Shown in pieces: positions 32,669-44,010 of a stretch of 64,000 nucleotides of DNA (the first letter of the stretch is position 1; each line of letters starts with the position of its first letter). This stretch comes from Molanna angustata (taxonomy: Eukaryota > Arthropoda > Insecta > Trichoptera > Molannidae), in NCBI GenBank assembly GCA_963576475.1, contig OY754965.1, positions 3,398,769 to 3,462,768 on the forward strand, written 5' to 3'. The position numbers and the translations under genes are program-made. A model generated the notes under the pieces. That model was given only the letters and a program-made list of their open reading frames with translations. It made no database searches and had not been told where the DNA came from.

Positions 32669-32809
32669 TATGTATTTTTCTTTTGACAGGACGACAACGC
32701 CCTTATCAACTGATAAGCTTTTTGGTATATATGAAAAAAATGCTATGTTTATCAATTGATTAGGGCTTAGTCAGCCGAAACGTTAGACCTGTCAAACGGA
32801 AAATACATA
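32669..32809. mobile_element. Small MITE-like element
   Basis: Left end TATGTATTTTTCTTTTGACAG and right end, on the other strand, TATGTATTTTCCGTTTGACAG are inverted (two mismatches). Inside, CCCTTATCAACTGATAA and TTATCAATTGATTAGGG also face each other. About 141 bp, non-coding. Target duplication not resolved. Confidence 0.7.
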
Positions 32810-32811
32810 TT

Positions 32812-33172
32812 ATGTGGAGCTACAATCGATTTGGTTGTTTTTAAAACAATCATAAAATGGATTATATATTAAAAATAAAACACATTTATAATTTTCTTCC
32901 ACTTGGTTTACCTTCACTTACTAGTTACGCTCTAGATGAGCATCTTCAGAGTAGTGAAGAAATTTTTGTATGATTTTAGAGTATTTATATAAATAAGTAC
33001 AGTGATTGACAACCAATGGTAAGTAAAAAGAAGTTAAATAAATAAAAACAAAAATACTTATATAATCTGACTCTAAATTATATAATGCAATTTTTTCTAA
33101 GTTAAATTGTAAATATGTGACTATATAATATCAAATAATATATCTTTAAAAAACTAAAAATTAATAAATAAG
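32812..33172. other. Unassigned sequence
   Basis: No gene or repeat recognised. Confidence 0.35.
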
Positions 33173-33531
33173 AAAACGAATGGATTGTGGCCAACGCTAA
33201 ACTCCTCACTAACAAGTCATTCTATAAAGTATTCAAATTTTATATGGAAAATATTCAGCATTTTCATGAAATGAGTTTGTTAATTTATTTTTTATTTAAA
33301 TATTTTATTATGAAAAATTGATAACTCTTCAATGCCATTTTATGAAAGTGATGTGTCTTTTTACCAATTTGATAAAAAAAATTTCAAATTTTAAATTTCC
33401 TGAACTTGGGTGACTTTGAAATATTTGACAGTTAAAAAAATCGATAAGCACTATTCAGATGTCCTTCAAAATCAAATGGGGTATTAGATAAACACATTTG
33501 CAAAATTTGAAAACAATCGAATAAGTACTTT

Positions 33532-34032
33532 TTATTTATTTATTTTATTAAAAGGGTACATTGACAGACATCCAGACAATTTTCATAAAAAGAAAACAAC
33601 ATGGGTTATTATTATGATTGATGGACGTCCAATTATGGATGCACACAAAATTACATGAGCTCATATTCAATCACACACGTAAGTTACACAAGTAAGAGTT
33701 ACTTAAATAAGAAAAAATCGGTTAAAAAAGTTAAGTAAAAAAAAGAAGAAAAAAAAAATAGTCAGGTATGTACATAAGTAAAGCAAAAAAAAAACACGTT
33801 ATAGAAGTTACATAAGTCGAAGTAAAAAAATAGGTACATAAGAAGTCAAAAAAAGTTATATAAGTTAGAGAAAACACAATTTCAAACAGATTACAATCAA
33901 ATAGCGTATGTAAATAGTAGGTACTAAGACCTTCTTAAAACAACACACGCAAGTTAACTTTTTTCTTAAAAGCAGAGAGCGAATCCGCAAACATGTCAAC
34001 ATCAGGACACTCCCTTGTCATATCGTTATATT
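33532..34032 (-). pseudogene. LINE 3' end inserted in family X
   Basis: Minus strand: RQYNDMTRECPDVDMF and FADSLSAFKKKVN code the LINE C-terminus, then about 370 bp of tail ending in AATAAATAAA. It is nearly the same as 54480-54985 on the plus strand. The 5' junction lies at TAGAC, a stretch present both in the LINE and in the X target, i.e. microhomology; no clear target duplication. Confidence 0.75.
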
Positions 34033-34094
34033 GTCTATAATCGATAAAGTAAAATAAACACGCCGTGCACAGCACACAACACATACCACACATC

Positions 34095-34170
34095 ACATAG
34101 CACACATCACATAGCACACAGCACATAGCATACAGCACATAGCACACAGCACATAGCACACACACACATA
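34095..34170. repeat. 14-bp tandem repeat
   Basis: About five units of the type CACATAGCACACAG, in a position where the other X copies have only one CATAGCACAC. A local expansion. Confidence 0.85.
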
Positions 34171-34314
34171 CACAGATACATTGTGATGAAAATTTCAGAA
34201 TACAATCTCAGCATGATACCTACTAGTTAACACCTTTTCCTCTCCCAAAAATTGCTACCTACATGAGTAGTCAGCTGTACAATACAAGCTGTATATACAA
34301 TCGTCTACAATTCA

Positions 34315-34425
34315 TCGTCATGACATCACTGACAGTTGTAAGCCCTGTAGGTGCCTCTAGGTCGTGGTTCTTCTACAATATCCCTATTTCGTTTCTATTG
34401 AGATGTTGAAAAAATGTTTGTCAAT
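34315..34425 (-). repeat. Family W fragment
   Basis: CCTGTAGGTGCCTCTAGG, TGGTTCTTCTACAATATC and CTATTGAGATGTT are the reverse complement of 45240-45310, the start of the longer W copies. Confidence 0.65.
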
Positions 34426-34529
34426 AAAAATATCATTTGACTCCCGAAAGGGAAAAAAATCCAATGTTTGCGTATATGCAATTAAAAAAGAATATTCGAT
34501 TTACATTCATTGATGTTGAATATAATATT

Positions 34530-35526
34530 ACTAGTTGCATGTAACACATGAGATCCAACTGTCGATAGCGATAGTATGTATAGTTGAAGAATATGTACCA
34601 AACTATAAACCCATAAATACAAATTATTGAATATTGTCAGATATTTTGTTTTCTATACAACATATGTAGGTATGTATGTCAAGATAGGATAGTATGGAGG
34701 AAGGTCCTTTTTTCCTACCCAGAATATGAAAATAGCATGATGCTTTGTATGTATGTTTGAAGATGAAGTATCAAACTATTAAGTCTTCTTACATATTGTG
34801 TATAGGCGACTGCCATACAAAATGTATGAAGCAATGTCGTCACTAAATTCAATTTTTAAAAAAATTGTTAAAAAAAATTGAGATCTTCTACTACAAGGCT
34901 TATATTTTTTATAGAAAATTAAATTATCTAGTTGGGGTGTTTCGGCTTTTTTCGATAATTGTAAAAGTTTTGGAAAAATAGGCAGTTAAACTCATAAATT
35001 AATGATAAAAAAAATACTTTTCTTAATAAAAAATGTTGAGAAACCCTGGAATTTTTTTGAAAAAATTAATTTGCGATTTTGTATTTGTCTATGTTTGTAG
35101 CAATTTTCAGCGTTCTAACTTTTATGGTTTCTGAGATATATGGAAAAATAAAATAAAAATTCAAAAGTTGATAACCACTGACTGAAACAAAAATTCAAAA
35201 TTTTGAGTAAAAAAGTTTTGTAGGCCTATAACTGTGTATATATTCTGAAATTTTGGGCTCTGTAAATTGAGCGGATCAAAAGTTATAAGGGGGGACGGAC
35301 ACACACACACACACACAGACACACGAAATGTTCTACTCCGAATTCTGAGTAAATCCGTGTATGGAACATATATGCTGCGAAGCCTCTAAGTTGGTGTTTT
35401 TTGACTTCAAAGTTGGAAAAGCCGTGAAAAAAGTAGACCTCTCCATACAATTCTCGCGTATTCTGGCTTGATACATTGTCGATATGTTAAGAGAACAAAG
35501 TTCTCCTGAACAAATCGACAGTTGGA
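34530..35526 (+). mobile_element. Family T element, copy 1 (near complete)
   Basis: About 1 kb, non-coding. Ends carry TCCAACTGTCGAT (34554) and ATCGACAGTTGGA (to 35526), a perfect 13-bp inverted pair within a looser 25-bp one (TAACACA further out). The body includes GCGGATCAAAAGTTATAAGG, an (AC)n tract (35297-35328) and GAATTCTGAGTAAATCCGTG. The same body occurs inverted at 57891-58920 and 56915-57715, and directly at 48150-48665. Probably a non-autonomous DNA transposon; superfamily unknown. Confidence 0.7.
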
Positions 35527-36790
35527 TAATTGTGTTATAATCTCAGAACGTATGAGTATAAACATGATAAAAATCAATTTTTTAATTGGCCTTGATATGG
35601 ATTTGTTACTAGTATGACAAGCATGAGTAAACTAAAAGCAAGTTTACACAGAATGGTCAGTTTGTTATAACAATAAGAAAACAATGTTTTCTAACTTACA
35701 ATGTAATAGGAAAAATGTTGGGATATGGAAAGACCGTCCTTGTGTTTCACAACTTGATTTTATAGTTCTCCACGGAGATATATTTTTATTGTTTCACGAC
35801 CTTAAGACAATTGCACGAACATCTTTATTTATCCTGTTTTCTTTCTCAACTAGTAATGGGCAAGATCAGTCTTGTACAAATTGTGAGACCCAGACAAAGG
35901 CCAAAATTAAATGCTGAGAATCTTCTATTTTTGCAAAATTTCTATTTAAAATGTATGACATAATTGAGTGTATTCGCAAAAAAAAAATATCATTGAGATT
36001 GAAAGATGTCTTTTATTTTACATTCCTTTTAAAAATTAAATTCTTGATCTGGTATAAGCTGCAATCAAAATTTGCGAGTCACTTAAAGTTTTAAGTTTTT
36101 ACAATACGTATATTTGCTAATAATAAGAATATATGTATTTTAAAGGTTTTTCAAGATATGTGCACAAAAAGACAACATAAACAAGGTTTTTACAAAAGGC
36201 TTATAATATATCAATTAAAGGAGAAATTTCAGAAAAAGTAAAAAAATTGACATCGCGACGAAGGAGTTTAATATCCGAGTGTTACATAGATATATGTGTT
36301 TTTTTTTTATTTACAATGGCAGCCTGTTAAGTCATTTTTGATAATTCAGTAGGTATGTACCTACCTATCTATCTATGGTTTTTGACTGAATATTTTCACA
36401 TAGATTTAAAGTAGTCTCTTCTTTTTCTTATCATTGTCCTGTTTATGTAGGATCAGCTCTCCTAATCATTTGGCGTCAGGATGATCTGTACTTGTACTGT
36501 ATTGTCGGGGCTGGTATTTTGGCTTTATCCCTGAGTTTACTCATGCTACCCCACCACGTGGATAGTGAACGTCCTTTTCCTTTCCTGTTTTCTGTGAGTG
36601 CTAGAGCAGAGCAGCACCACATGATCATTTTGCCTTCTCATTAGATTTAAAGAAGTAATTCATTTAGATCTGATATAAGCGAATCATCGAAGTGTTTATA
36701 TAAGCGCATGGAATCACAAATCTTGAAATTATTATTATCATTACTGATTAAAACAGTCTATTGGTGGTTAAATGCAAGACTCAGTTTAAG
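35527..36790. other. Unassigned AT-rich sequence
   Basis: No recognisable gene. 36420-36640 is less AT-rich (GTCGGGGCTGGTATTTTGGC) and may be an unlisted LINE tail; I could not place it. Confidence 0.35.
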
Positions 36791-36796
36791 ATTACA

Positions 36797-37590
36797 CCTG
36801 GGGGGCAATTCTGGTCCAACAGGCGAAATCAAAACCCTCGTGATAACCCATATCGTGGATATAATAATTATCATAAGGATTTATATAACATCTTAAGATA
36901 TTATAGAAATCCATTAGATAATTTAATCCATGGTATGGGTAATCGTGAGGGATTTGATTTCGCCGGTTGGACCAAAAACTAAAACCATCCATATTTACCC
37001 ATATTATGGATATAATTGTCTTTTTTTTATATAATAAAAAATGAATATGTCCTTGTTAAACAAGTACATATACATCTTCCTACGTTCCCTAAAATAAGCA
37101 AATAAATGCTTGTGCTATAGGTGAACGAAATCGGTCGAGGCAGGATTCGAACTCGCGACCACTGGATTACTAGCCCAGCGCGCTAACCGCTCTGCCACCG
37201 ACCCATCTAAATCCATCATTTTGGAGTTCTATAATATCTTAAGATGTTATAGAACTCCATAAGATAATTATTTCCATGATATGGGTAAACATATCATGGA
37301 TATAGACTTGCCCCCCTGGTTAACAGGCGGAATTAAAACCATATACTACCCATATCATGGATATAATTATCTTATGGAGTTCTATAATATCTTAGGATGC
37401 TATAGAACTTCGCATAAGATAATTATTTCCATGATATGGGAACATATCATGGATATAGACTTGCTCCCCTGGTCAACAGCGGAATCAAAACCATTTCCAA
37501 AAGATAATTAAATCCATGATATGGGTAAATACAGATGGTTTTGATTCCACCGGTCGACCAGACTTCCCCCCCTGATTGCAAAACCAAGAC
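36797..37590. repeat. Cluster of palindromic MITE units
   Basis: Unit pattern: GGTCCAACAGGCG-like outer block, ATCAAAACC, ACCCATATCATGGATATAAT, TATGGAGTTCTATAATATC, then the mirror image. Copy A occupies about 36797-36979. Copy B starts near 36980 and is interrupted by a SINE. Further units follow with a direct period of 153 bp (ACATATCATGGATATAGACT at 37289 and 37442). A separate copy lies at 62915-63075. Transcripts could fold into long hairpins (inference). Confidence 0.75.
37025..37212 (-). mobile_element. tRNA-derived SINE with tRNA-Thr(AGT)-like head
   Basis: Minus strand from 37208: GGTCGGTGGCAGAGCGG, then CTGGG-CTAGTAA-TCCAG (anticodon stem-loop, anticodon AGT), then GAGTTCGAATCCTGC (T arm). 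The acceptor stem GGTCG pairs with CGACC. The match to a tRNA is good but the T stem has a mismatch and the end of the acceptor stem does not pair. The following body (GCAAATAAATGCTTG, ACTTGTTTAACAAGGACAT) and T-rich end indicate a SINE rather than a working gene. It sits inside palindromic copy B. Confidence 0.7.
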
Positions 37591-37599
37591 CACCTTGGT

Positions 37600-37905
37600 C
37601 GTGGTCTATCTTTTGATCAACTCTACTCTCAATACTCAACATTGTATACATCCAATGTTGTATTCCTAATCGTAAAACAAACTGTATCATTTTAGTTCTG
37701 TCGTACAAGGGAAGTTCTTAACATTTTCAGGACCATTGCGTCCTTTCAGATGTTGCATTTTTGAGAAAGGTCACTTCTAAGATATTAAATAGATGAAAGT
37801 TCACGGTTGGAATAGTCCATCTTCTGTTCTCAGTTGTAATTTTATTTTGCACTACCTTCAATGTCTCGCCGTTGGCCAATAATGTAAATATATGAAGGAA
37901 TAGGC
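37600..37905. other. Unassigned sequence
   Basis: No gene or repeat recognised. Confidence 0.35.
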
Positions 37906-37909
37906 AATC

Positions 37910-38180
37910 ATCTATCTATATATTAATACGTGAAGCGAAAAAGTTAAGTACAATTTCCGGATAAATGGGCGCACGGAGGAGTTTGAGATTTGGCATACTT
38001 CAAGTTTATATGGAGGAGGACTGCAGAAAAATAATATTAATACATAATATGCGTTATAAATAAATTAAATCAAATAAAAAAGATATTTCACATCAAACCA
38101 TTTATTGTGTACCATAGAACTGTGAAGAGAGGGGAAACGTAATTTTAATATACCCGCGTAGTATGAGAAATATTCCGATA
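37910..38180 (+). mobile_element. Possible Helitron-like end
   Basis: TCTATATATTAATACGTGAAG followed by GGCGCACGGAGGAGTTTGAG resembles the start of an abundant lepidopteran Helitron-type repeat as I remember it. No second copy in the window and no terminal CTRR hairpin located. Confidence 0.3.
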
Positions 38181-38434
38181 ACCGAGGAATGACACACAGT
38201 AGGTAGGTAGAAAATATTCATTCTTTTTATTTCATGTTCTGTGGTCACATTTAAATGCCATTGTGGTAACTACGACGCAGTTGATTAAATTCAAATTTTA
38301 GAACATTTTAAAGGAAAATACATATTTGAATACCTACTGTGAAACAATATAAATTGTAGGTACTTACACAATAATTCCATTTATACTAGTTTTTATAATA
38401 CTGTCACAATTTTTATTTTTAAACACATATTAAC

Positions 38435-39030
38435 GAAAGGGGTCTCATAAATAATTGTACATAAACATTTAGATTGTAACTGCATTTTTAATTTTGAGAT
38501 TCAATAGTACTTTTGGCCCTCTACTGATACTCGAAGCTGGGGCTTGCAGGATATTTTTGGAAAATATGAATTATTTTGGATGTTTAAAATTTCTTGTCCA
38601 TGCTAAATAATAAAAAAAGCGTTTTATTTCGGGTAGAGAATTTTATTATTAACAACATATATACATCCGATCGAATCAACTACGTATTACAGCGGGGCAG
38701 ATTGATCACTCGAAATTGACACACATTTACTCCCTTAATAGCGCGCAATTAATGGCGCGCAACACACTAGATCAACACGTACTAATGCACTTAAAATAAA
38801 TATTTATTATAACTTCTGCATTCTACGTATTGGAAGGACAAAATTTTTTTTCAAAGTATTTAATTTGAAGTAGAAAAAATTACTATTTTGATAACATTTA
38901 CCTTTGGTATAGGGCCAAACAATTATAGAATTTTATTTTATTATTTTTCAGATTAACATTATCCAAATATGCAACTTTTAAAACCAATTTCATTAGTGGA
39001 TTCGAAAAAAAAATTGTACGGCCCAGCCTA
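38435..39030. mobile_element. DNA-transposon-like repeat, copy 2
   Basis: Same order of blocks as 6148-6640: CGAAAGGGGTCTCA, GGCCCTCTACTGATACTCGA, GAAGCTGGGGCTTG, ACATCCGATCGAATC, AATGGCGCGCAACACACTA, and the end GTACGGCCCAGC. The right inverted block seen in copy 1 is not recognisable here. Confidence 0.65.
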
Positions 39031-40890
39031 ATGTATGTATGTATATTAGCTAACGTTCTCTCACGGAGCTATTTGGATCCGAAAACTAAGAAAAACAAAA
39101 AACATATTTATAAACCAAAATTTCATTTAAATAATTATCTTCTTGTTCGTTTTCTTCATTGCTGAATGTCGTGTCCTTTGTGTAGCTCCGAGAAAACTTC
39201 TCAAGACGCATCTGTCCTCAAGATTTGCCTTTAGCGAAGAAAGGATATCTGTTTTTTAAGTGAATATTTTTTTCTCAGTGAAACCTTCAAGACAGCGGTT
39301 AGGGGTAAACAATTTGACAGAACTATCCGGGATTCAAGCCATGTTGCTACTATGTAATAAGTACTATGTACCATGTTCAAAATAAGTACTAAGTACCATG
39401 TTACAAATAAGTACTAAGTAACATGTTGCAAAAAAGTGTTAAGTACACGACGACCTAACGTTTGCTAATTTTTAGTACTAATTTTATCCGTGACATTAAG
39501 TGGATTAAGATTGGATTCAGACATAAGAAATCTTTTAGATTAAAATTAATTACTTAATCAATATTAATTGTATTAATTTATACAAAAATAAATGATATTT
39601 TCATATTGATCTTAACGAATTTTCATGGTTCAATCTAGATTAATTTAAAATTATGATCAAGTACTGATTGATATTTTTATTTTATTTTGTTTCATCTCGA
39701 GAGCTATTTCATAAAGTTAACATGAATGATATTTTCATATATTTTTAAGATGAGATACATATTTAAGATTCATCATCAGTGTGGTTTTCCTAATTGCTAA
39801 GGGTCGTAACCAGCAGCTCTCCTCGTTATCATGATGTTGTAGGTATATTGTAGTCCTCCATTTCTCCCTACACTAATTTTAAGATTAAGACTTGCCTTAC
39901 GGATGTTTTGCTTTAAGAGTTGCTTTACATATGTCAAATCCCATACAAAAATCAAGAAACAGGCGATTCTTTTGAAAGAAATGTTTGTATTTTGTACTTG
40001 GATGGGTGACCGTATCAGAGTGTCAGCAAAGATAGGTCACCGTAGCAGTCTCAGCAAAATATAGAAAACCAATATATTTTTCATGATTTTCCCATATTCG
40101 TAATGAGATTAAATTTACATGTACTAAAGCGGTATTTTTGCAAGATAATCAGTTTCTATCGACAACAGGCAGCTTATTTAATTAAACACTAGACTGGGGA
40201 AGATATTTGAACAAAGTTTATTATTGTAAAACAATATTGCTAGCCGGGCTTACATAAGGGATTCGTACAACCTAAATTAAACAGGAAAAAAAAAACTCAC
40301 AAAAAGCACCGGGAAAAGTTTCATATCAAAGCTGTATTGGAAAGTTGTACTGAAAACATTGTGGTCCGTCAGTAACAGAAAAGTTTTTGAAAAATACACG
40401 CCACTCTTCTCATACCAAACACTGCATTTTAATAAAGAAATGAATATAAAAAAAATATAAATATAATAGTTTGTCTCAAAATATATTATAGTTTGCCATC
40501 AAACATAAAATAATCCACAAGTCTTGTCACCTTTCGTAGGCTTAAAAAATATTAATGTTCTCCATAGTTTTACATATTTTTATAATTAATTGTCATACTC
40601 TTACCATACGCAATTGACTCTGTAGTAGGATTGGCGATTTTATATTATATATTTCTATATAATTATGATTTTAATTATCTAATTATAAATTGTGCCTCTG
40701 ATGATGCTAGCAAAGACCATTGATTTTAATCGATTGTGGAGTAAAACTGTTTATTTTTTTTAATTAATTTAAAATAGTGACCTTCGACTATGTTACTAAA
40801 ATAACCATCGACATTTTGTTGTCAGTAAGTGTATTTACTTTCCAATATGCTAGGGATAATCCCTGTGTTATATTGGGGCAGTGAAATATT
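39031..40890. other. Mostly unassigned, with a small tandem repeat
   Basis: 39358-39445 holds three and a half 25-bp units of the type ATAAGTACTAAGTACCATG, starting at 39358, 39383 and 39408. The rest shows no gene or repeat that I recognise. Confidence 0.5.
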
Positions 40891-41280
40891 TATTTATTTA
40901 TTTATTTATTTAATATACAGAGACACCAACAGAACACTGAACAACACAAACAAAAAAAAAACATGAAACAAAAAATAGAATCTCCAGTGCTCCAATAACA
41001 GGTATCTCCCGCATGGCTATTGTGCATAGTTAGGTATGTACAATCAACGTCTCCTGACCATTCATTATAAAAAAGACATTACTTTGCACAGTTAAAAGAA
41101 AAGTTTAAAATACACATATACATATATGTAGGAAAACAGAAAGAAAACAAATGTTGAACTAATAAAATAAAACATAAAAAAAGAAGGAACAATTGAACCG
41201 AGACAAAAAAAAACAAATAGATTTTACCCAGCATATTTTAAAGGATAAAAATAAGCAATTTATCATAGATCAATTTCTAT
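40885..41280 (-). repeat. LINE-tail-like sequence
   Basis: A (TTTA)n run at 40890-40912 followed by TACAGAGACACCAACAG and CCAGTGCTCC reads like the 3' end of a minus-strand LINE. A looser analogue lies at 53355-53450 (CATTTATTCATACAGACATTG). No coding part seen. Confidence 0.35.
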
Positions 41281-41321
41281 GAAATATGAACGTCATTGTC
41301 ATTACATTAAATTGTCACAAC

Positions 41322-41390
41322 GATTCAGACGCAACGTCTGAATCTACCAATACAATGACACTCCGACACGGCAGAATGTCACTGTATTGG
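41322..41390. other. Two adjacent hairpins
   Basis: GATTCAGACG-CAA-CGTCTGAATC (41322-41344) has a perfect 10-bp stem. CCAATACAATGACA (41347-41360) faces TGTCACTGTATTGG (41377-41390) with 13 of 14 paired. They are only 2 bp apart. Function unknown; may be the core of a small foldback element. Confidence 0.7.
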
Positions 41391-41691
41391 CAGGTGCATA
41401 CGCGAGTGCAATGTAACGACAGTCAATAAATAACGTCGCGGACAAAATCGCGAACTCGGCAACATGCCCGTCTAACTAGAATATTTTTAGTAAGACTTAT
41501 AAGTTAATATGTTGTCGAATTTGCTGGTTTATATGTCGTACTATACACGTGTTAGTATTTTTTTATTTTTAAAACTATAAAAACTAAATAAAAACAAAAC
41601 ATACAATAAAGATACCAAATTATCCTAATGCAAAATACAAAAGTGGGGAGAAATGCGCAATACAAATCAACACCCACAGAGCCACACAACA

Positions 41692-42250
41692 TCAGGGTGT
41701 CCCTATCACTAGATTTCCTCGAATCAAACGTATGAAAGTGTACACCGGATTATGAAACACATCAAGATCCGATACAACCCTTGACAAACTATTATATGAG
41801 CTCATCATTCGGCTTATAGGACAAAACTGTCCCACATTGGTTCTATACCTTTTCAGACGAAACACTTCGCTGCATCTTAATCTATTATTTGCATGAAAGT
41901 TTAACAATTCTATGTCAGATGTGTCCAAGTGACCTCGAATCAGCTTACGAAGATACATTAATTCGGCCACACTCCGCCTAGCTGACAAACTAACCATATT
42001 AAAAAGCGAAAGGCGCTCCTGGTATTCCAACCGGCCACTATGACCCGCTCTAAAAGAAAGAACCCTAGTAAAATATTTCTGAACACGTTCTATTTTGTCT
42101 CTATGAGACACATAGTAGGGGGACCATATGAACGATTGGTATTCGAGTAAACTTCGTACCAGAGAATAATATAACCTTATTAAACTATTCGGATCTTTAA
42201 ACATATTAATTAAAGAAACGTATTCGTACAATAGCAATTAAAACAGTAAT
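41692..42250 (-). pseudogene. LINE C-terminal fragment
   Basis: 181 codons on the minus strand: RLYYSLVRSLLEYQSFIWSP (reverse-transcriptase thumb), IERVQKYFTRVLSF, then RSVAELMYLRKLI and, near the end, NVGQFCPISRMMSSYNSLS and LDVF. The palm and endonuclease are absent. It resembles the LINEs at 18318-19120 and 54399-54600. The frame is intact; the apparent start codon is arbitrary. Confidence 0.8.
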
Positions 42251-42354
42251 TACTGATCATTATATGTTGAAAGTCGGTGTTCTACAAAAATCTAAAGAAT
42301 AGTCTTCTATGCCGAGTACCTAATTAAAACTCAATAAATAATGCAACAGATTTT

Positions 42355-42790
42355 ACTTATAATAATTATAATAAACACTTTTGTTACATTCTGTACAAGT
42401 GGCGATTTTATTGTAGAAGAGGTATTTTTTGTAAACCAGTGTTACCAACCGAGAGAAGCGAGAATCCCTAGAGAATTTTTTAAAAATATATTTCTTCCCT
42501 ATTGGGAATCGAACATATGATGCCGGTACAGAAGACAAACGACATGCTACTGTTCCACGGCGATATTACAAGCTGTATGTTGTGATATTCATAAAACAAT
42601 ACAAATATGATAGAGGCGACTAGACGTCTGTTTAATTTTATTAAAAAAAGAACATAAATTGAATTTGGGTAAGACGATATCATAATGGAACTTGGCTATT
42701 GAATAACTAAGCTAACAGGTACAGTGTAATGTATGTAAACTAAACCTTGAAATAACAAACCTTGTCACGTATTTTATCTAAAGTGTCAAA
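42355..42790. other. Unassigned, with a short repeat and a tRNA-like trace
   Basis: 42362-42412 matches 4276-4325 weakly. At 42497, TTGGGAATCGAAC (minus strand GTTCGATTCCCAA) resembles a tRNA B box, but no full head can be built. Confidence 0.35.
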
Positions 42791-42917
42791 ACTTTATCAA
42801 GGTATGAAAATTATTTGGAATATTTATAAAGTACGAGTAAATGAAAATCTATAACCGACCGCCATGGGACAGTTGATAAGCTGTTTGGTTTCTGTTTGGT
42901 TGGCGTCCTGGGTCCTG

Positions 42918-43081
42918 GGATTTTTTTTTTATTATTATTGAAACCAAACAAAATATAACAATATACAAACAATAAAAATATTAAAAAGAAAAAGTACAAT
43001 TTAAATAAGTTATATGAAACATTTTTTTATAGTATTTTTTGGTATACACCACCTCACTAGGCTGAGCCTGTACCGAGGTGG
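42918..43081 (-). repeat. LINE 3' tail with conserved hairpin
   Basis: Minus strand from 43081: CCACCTCGGTACAGGCT, C, AGCCTAGTGAGGTGG, then A/T-rich sequence ending in a run of A before 42918. It is the same tail as 2793-2860, in a severely truncated copy without coding sequence. Confidence 0.75.
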
Positions 43082-43340
43082 CAGAGGTATTCCAAATGTT
43101 ATGCTTGTTGGCCTGTTATTATTCTGCATCAAAATCCCCCTTGAGACTTGGGTTGTCAGATGTCCTTCCATCTCCTGAGAGGAACAAACTCGTTATCATC
43201 AAGAACCTTCTTCTCTGTCGACCCCATCTTACGACATCTTGGGCTTCGCACAGCTTTCGGATCACTATAAGGGTTTTGCCAGCGATGTTTCTGAATACCT
43301 TCATTTCGCTGGTTCAAAGGAGGCTTTTGGCAAGGACAGT
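43082..43340. other. Unassigned block between the LINE tail and family Y
   Basis: Less AT-rich, with open frames on both strands (for example minus-strand VFRNIAGKTLIVIRKLCEAQ, and WGRQRRR). The protein-like look may reflect a piece of an old LINE. Not identified. Confidence 0.3.
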
Positions 43341-44010
43341 GTCTGCTCAACGCCGAGTGCACTTAGTGACGCTCAGAGCCGTTCAGAATAACCAAAAACA
43401 GACGCTCGAAAGACATTCTGTCGAGTTCAGATTGAACGTCGAGTGTACGCTCCAAATGCTCTGTATAATCGTCGGCTGAAAAACGCTCTGACAGTTGTTA
43501 TATTTATTTATTTATTTTAAGCAAACAAACAGTCAAAAAAGGGTTTTACTTAAATTGTAAACAGTTTTCAGTTACAATTTTACTCGTCTTGAATAAGTAC
43601 TCCAGCTAAACAAAATTAATATAAAGGAAAAAATAACAAAAAAATATGTAAATGTGCTCATGAGGAAGGAAAAGGAATAGAAGGAAGTAGGAATCAGAAT
43701 CACTGCAACGTTATCAACCCCTCATCAATGACTCCTTAACAATGAATATTTGTTGATATATCATTAAAAATTCCAATAAAAAGTCAGAGAGCATTATTTA
43801 CTCCACTGCCCAATCGTTGTCTCGATGATGATAATATAAAGACACATGTATGATAAATAACATTTGACATTTAATACGCCCGATGCTGGGTTCAGATTGA
43901 AACGCCGCTAGAAAGCGTTCAGTGAGATTGGTGTGAAAAACGCCATAGTCTGCAACTTCAGGTACATCCGACACTTGACTTTGAGTGTTGTATCTGAACA
44001 CAGCCCAGGA
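43340..44010 (+). repeat. Family Y copy interrupted by AT-rich DNA
   Basis: 43340-43490 and 43870-44005 match the longest Y copy (27240-27475, other strand) in the same order. Between them is about 370 bp starting with a (TATT)n run at 43499, which looks like a separate insertion ending near 43865. Confidence 0.55.

Larger units (their letters stand above)
33173..34240 (+). repeat. Family X copy, split by a LINE
   Basis: 33173-33531 and 34033-34240 match 52240-52600 and 52605-52715 in order: GGCCAACGCTAAACTCCTC, TTCATGAAATGAGTTTG, GAAAGTGATGTGTCTTT, AATCGAAT.AGTACTT, then ATAATCGAT, ACACGCC and CATTGTGATGAAA. The CA-rich part is expanded here into a 14-bp tandem repeat. No coding frame. Confidence 0.75.

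Noticed and set aside
34081..34185. Cysteine-rich peptide fused to a LINE tail
   Set aside because: It is the translation of a 14-bp minisatellite.
37130..37208. Functional tRNA-Thr gene
   Set aside because: Mismatches in the T stem and the base of the acceptor stem, a SINE body downstream and a second truncated copy point to a SINE.
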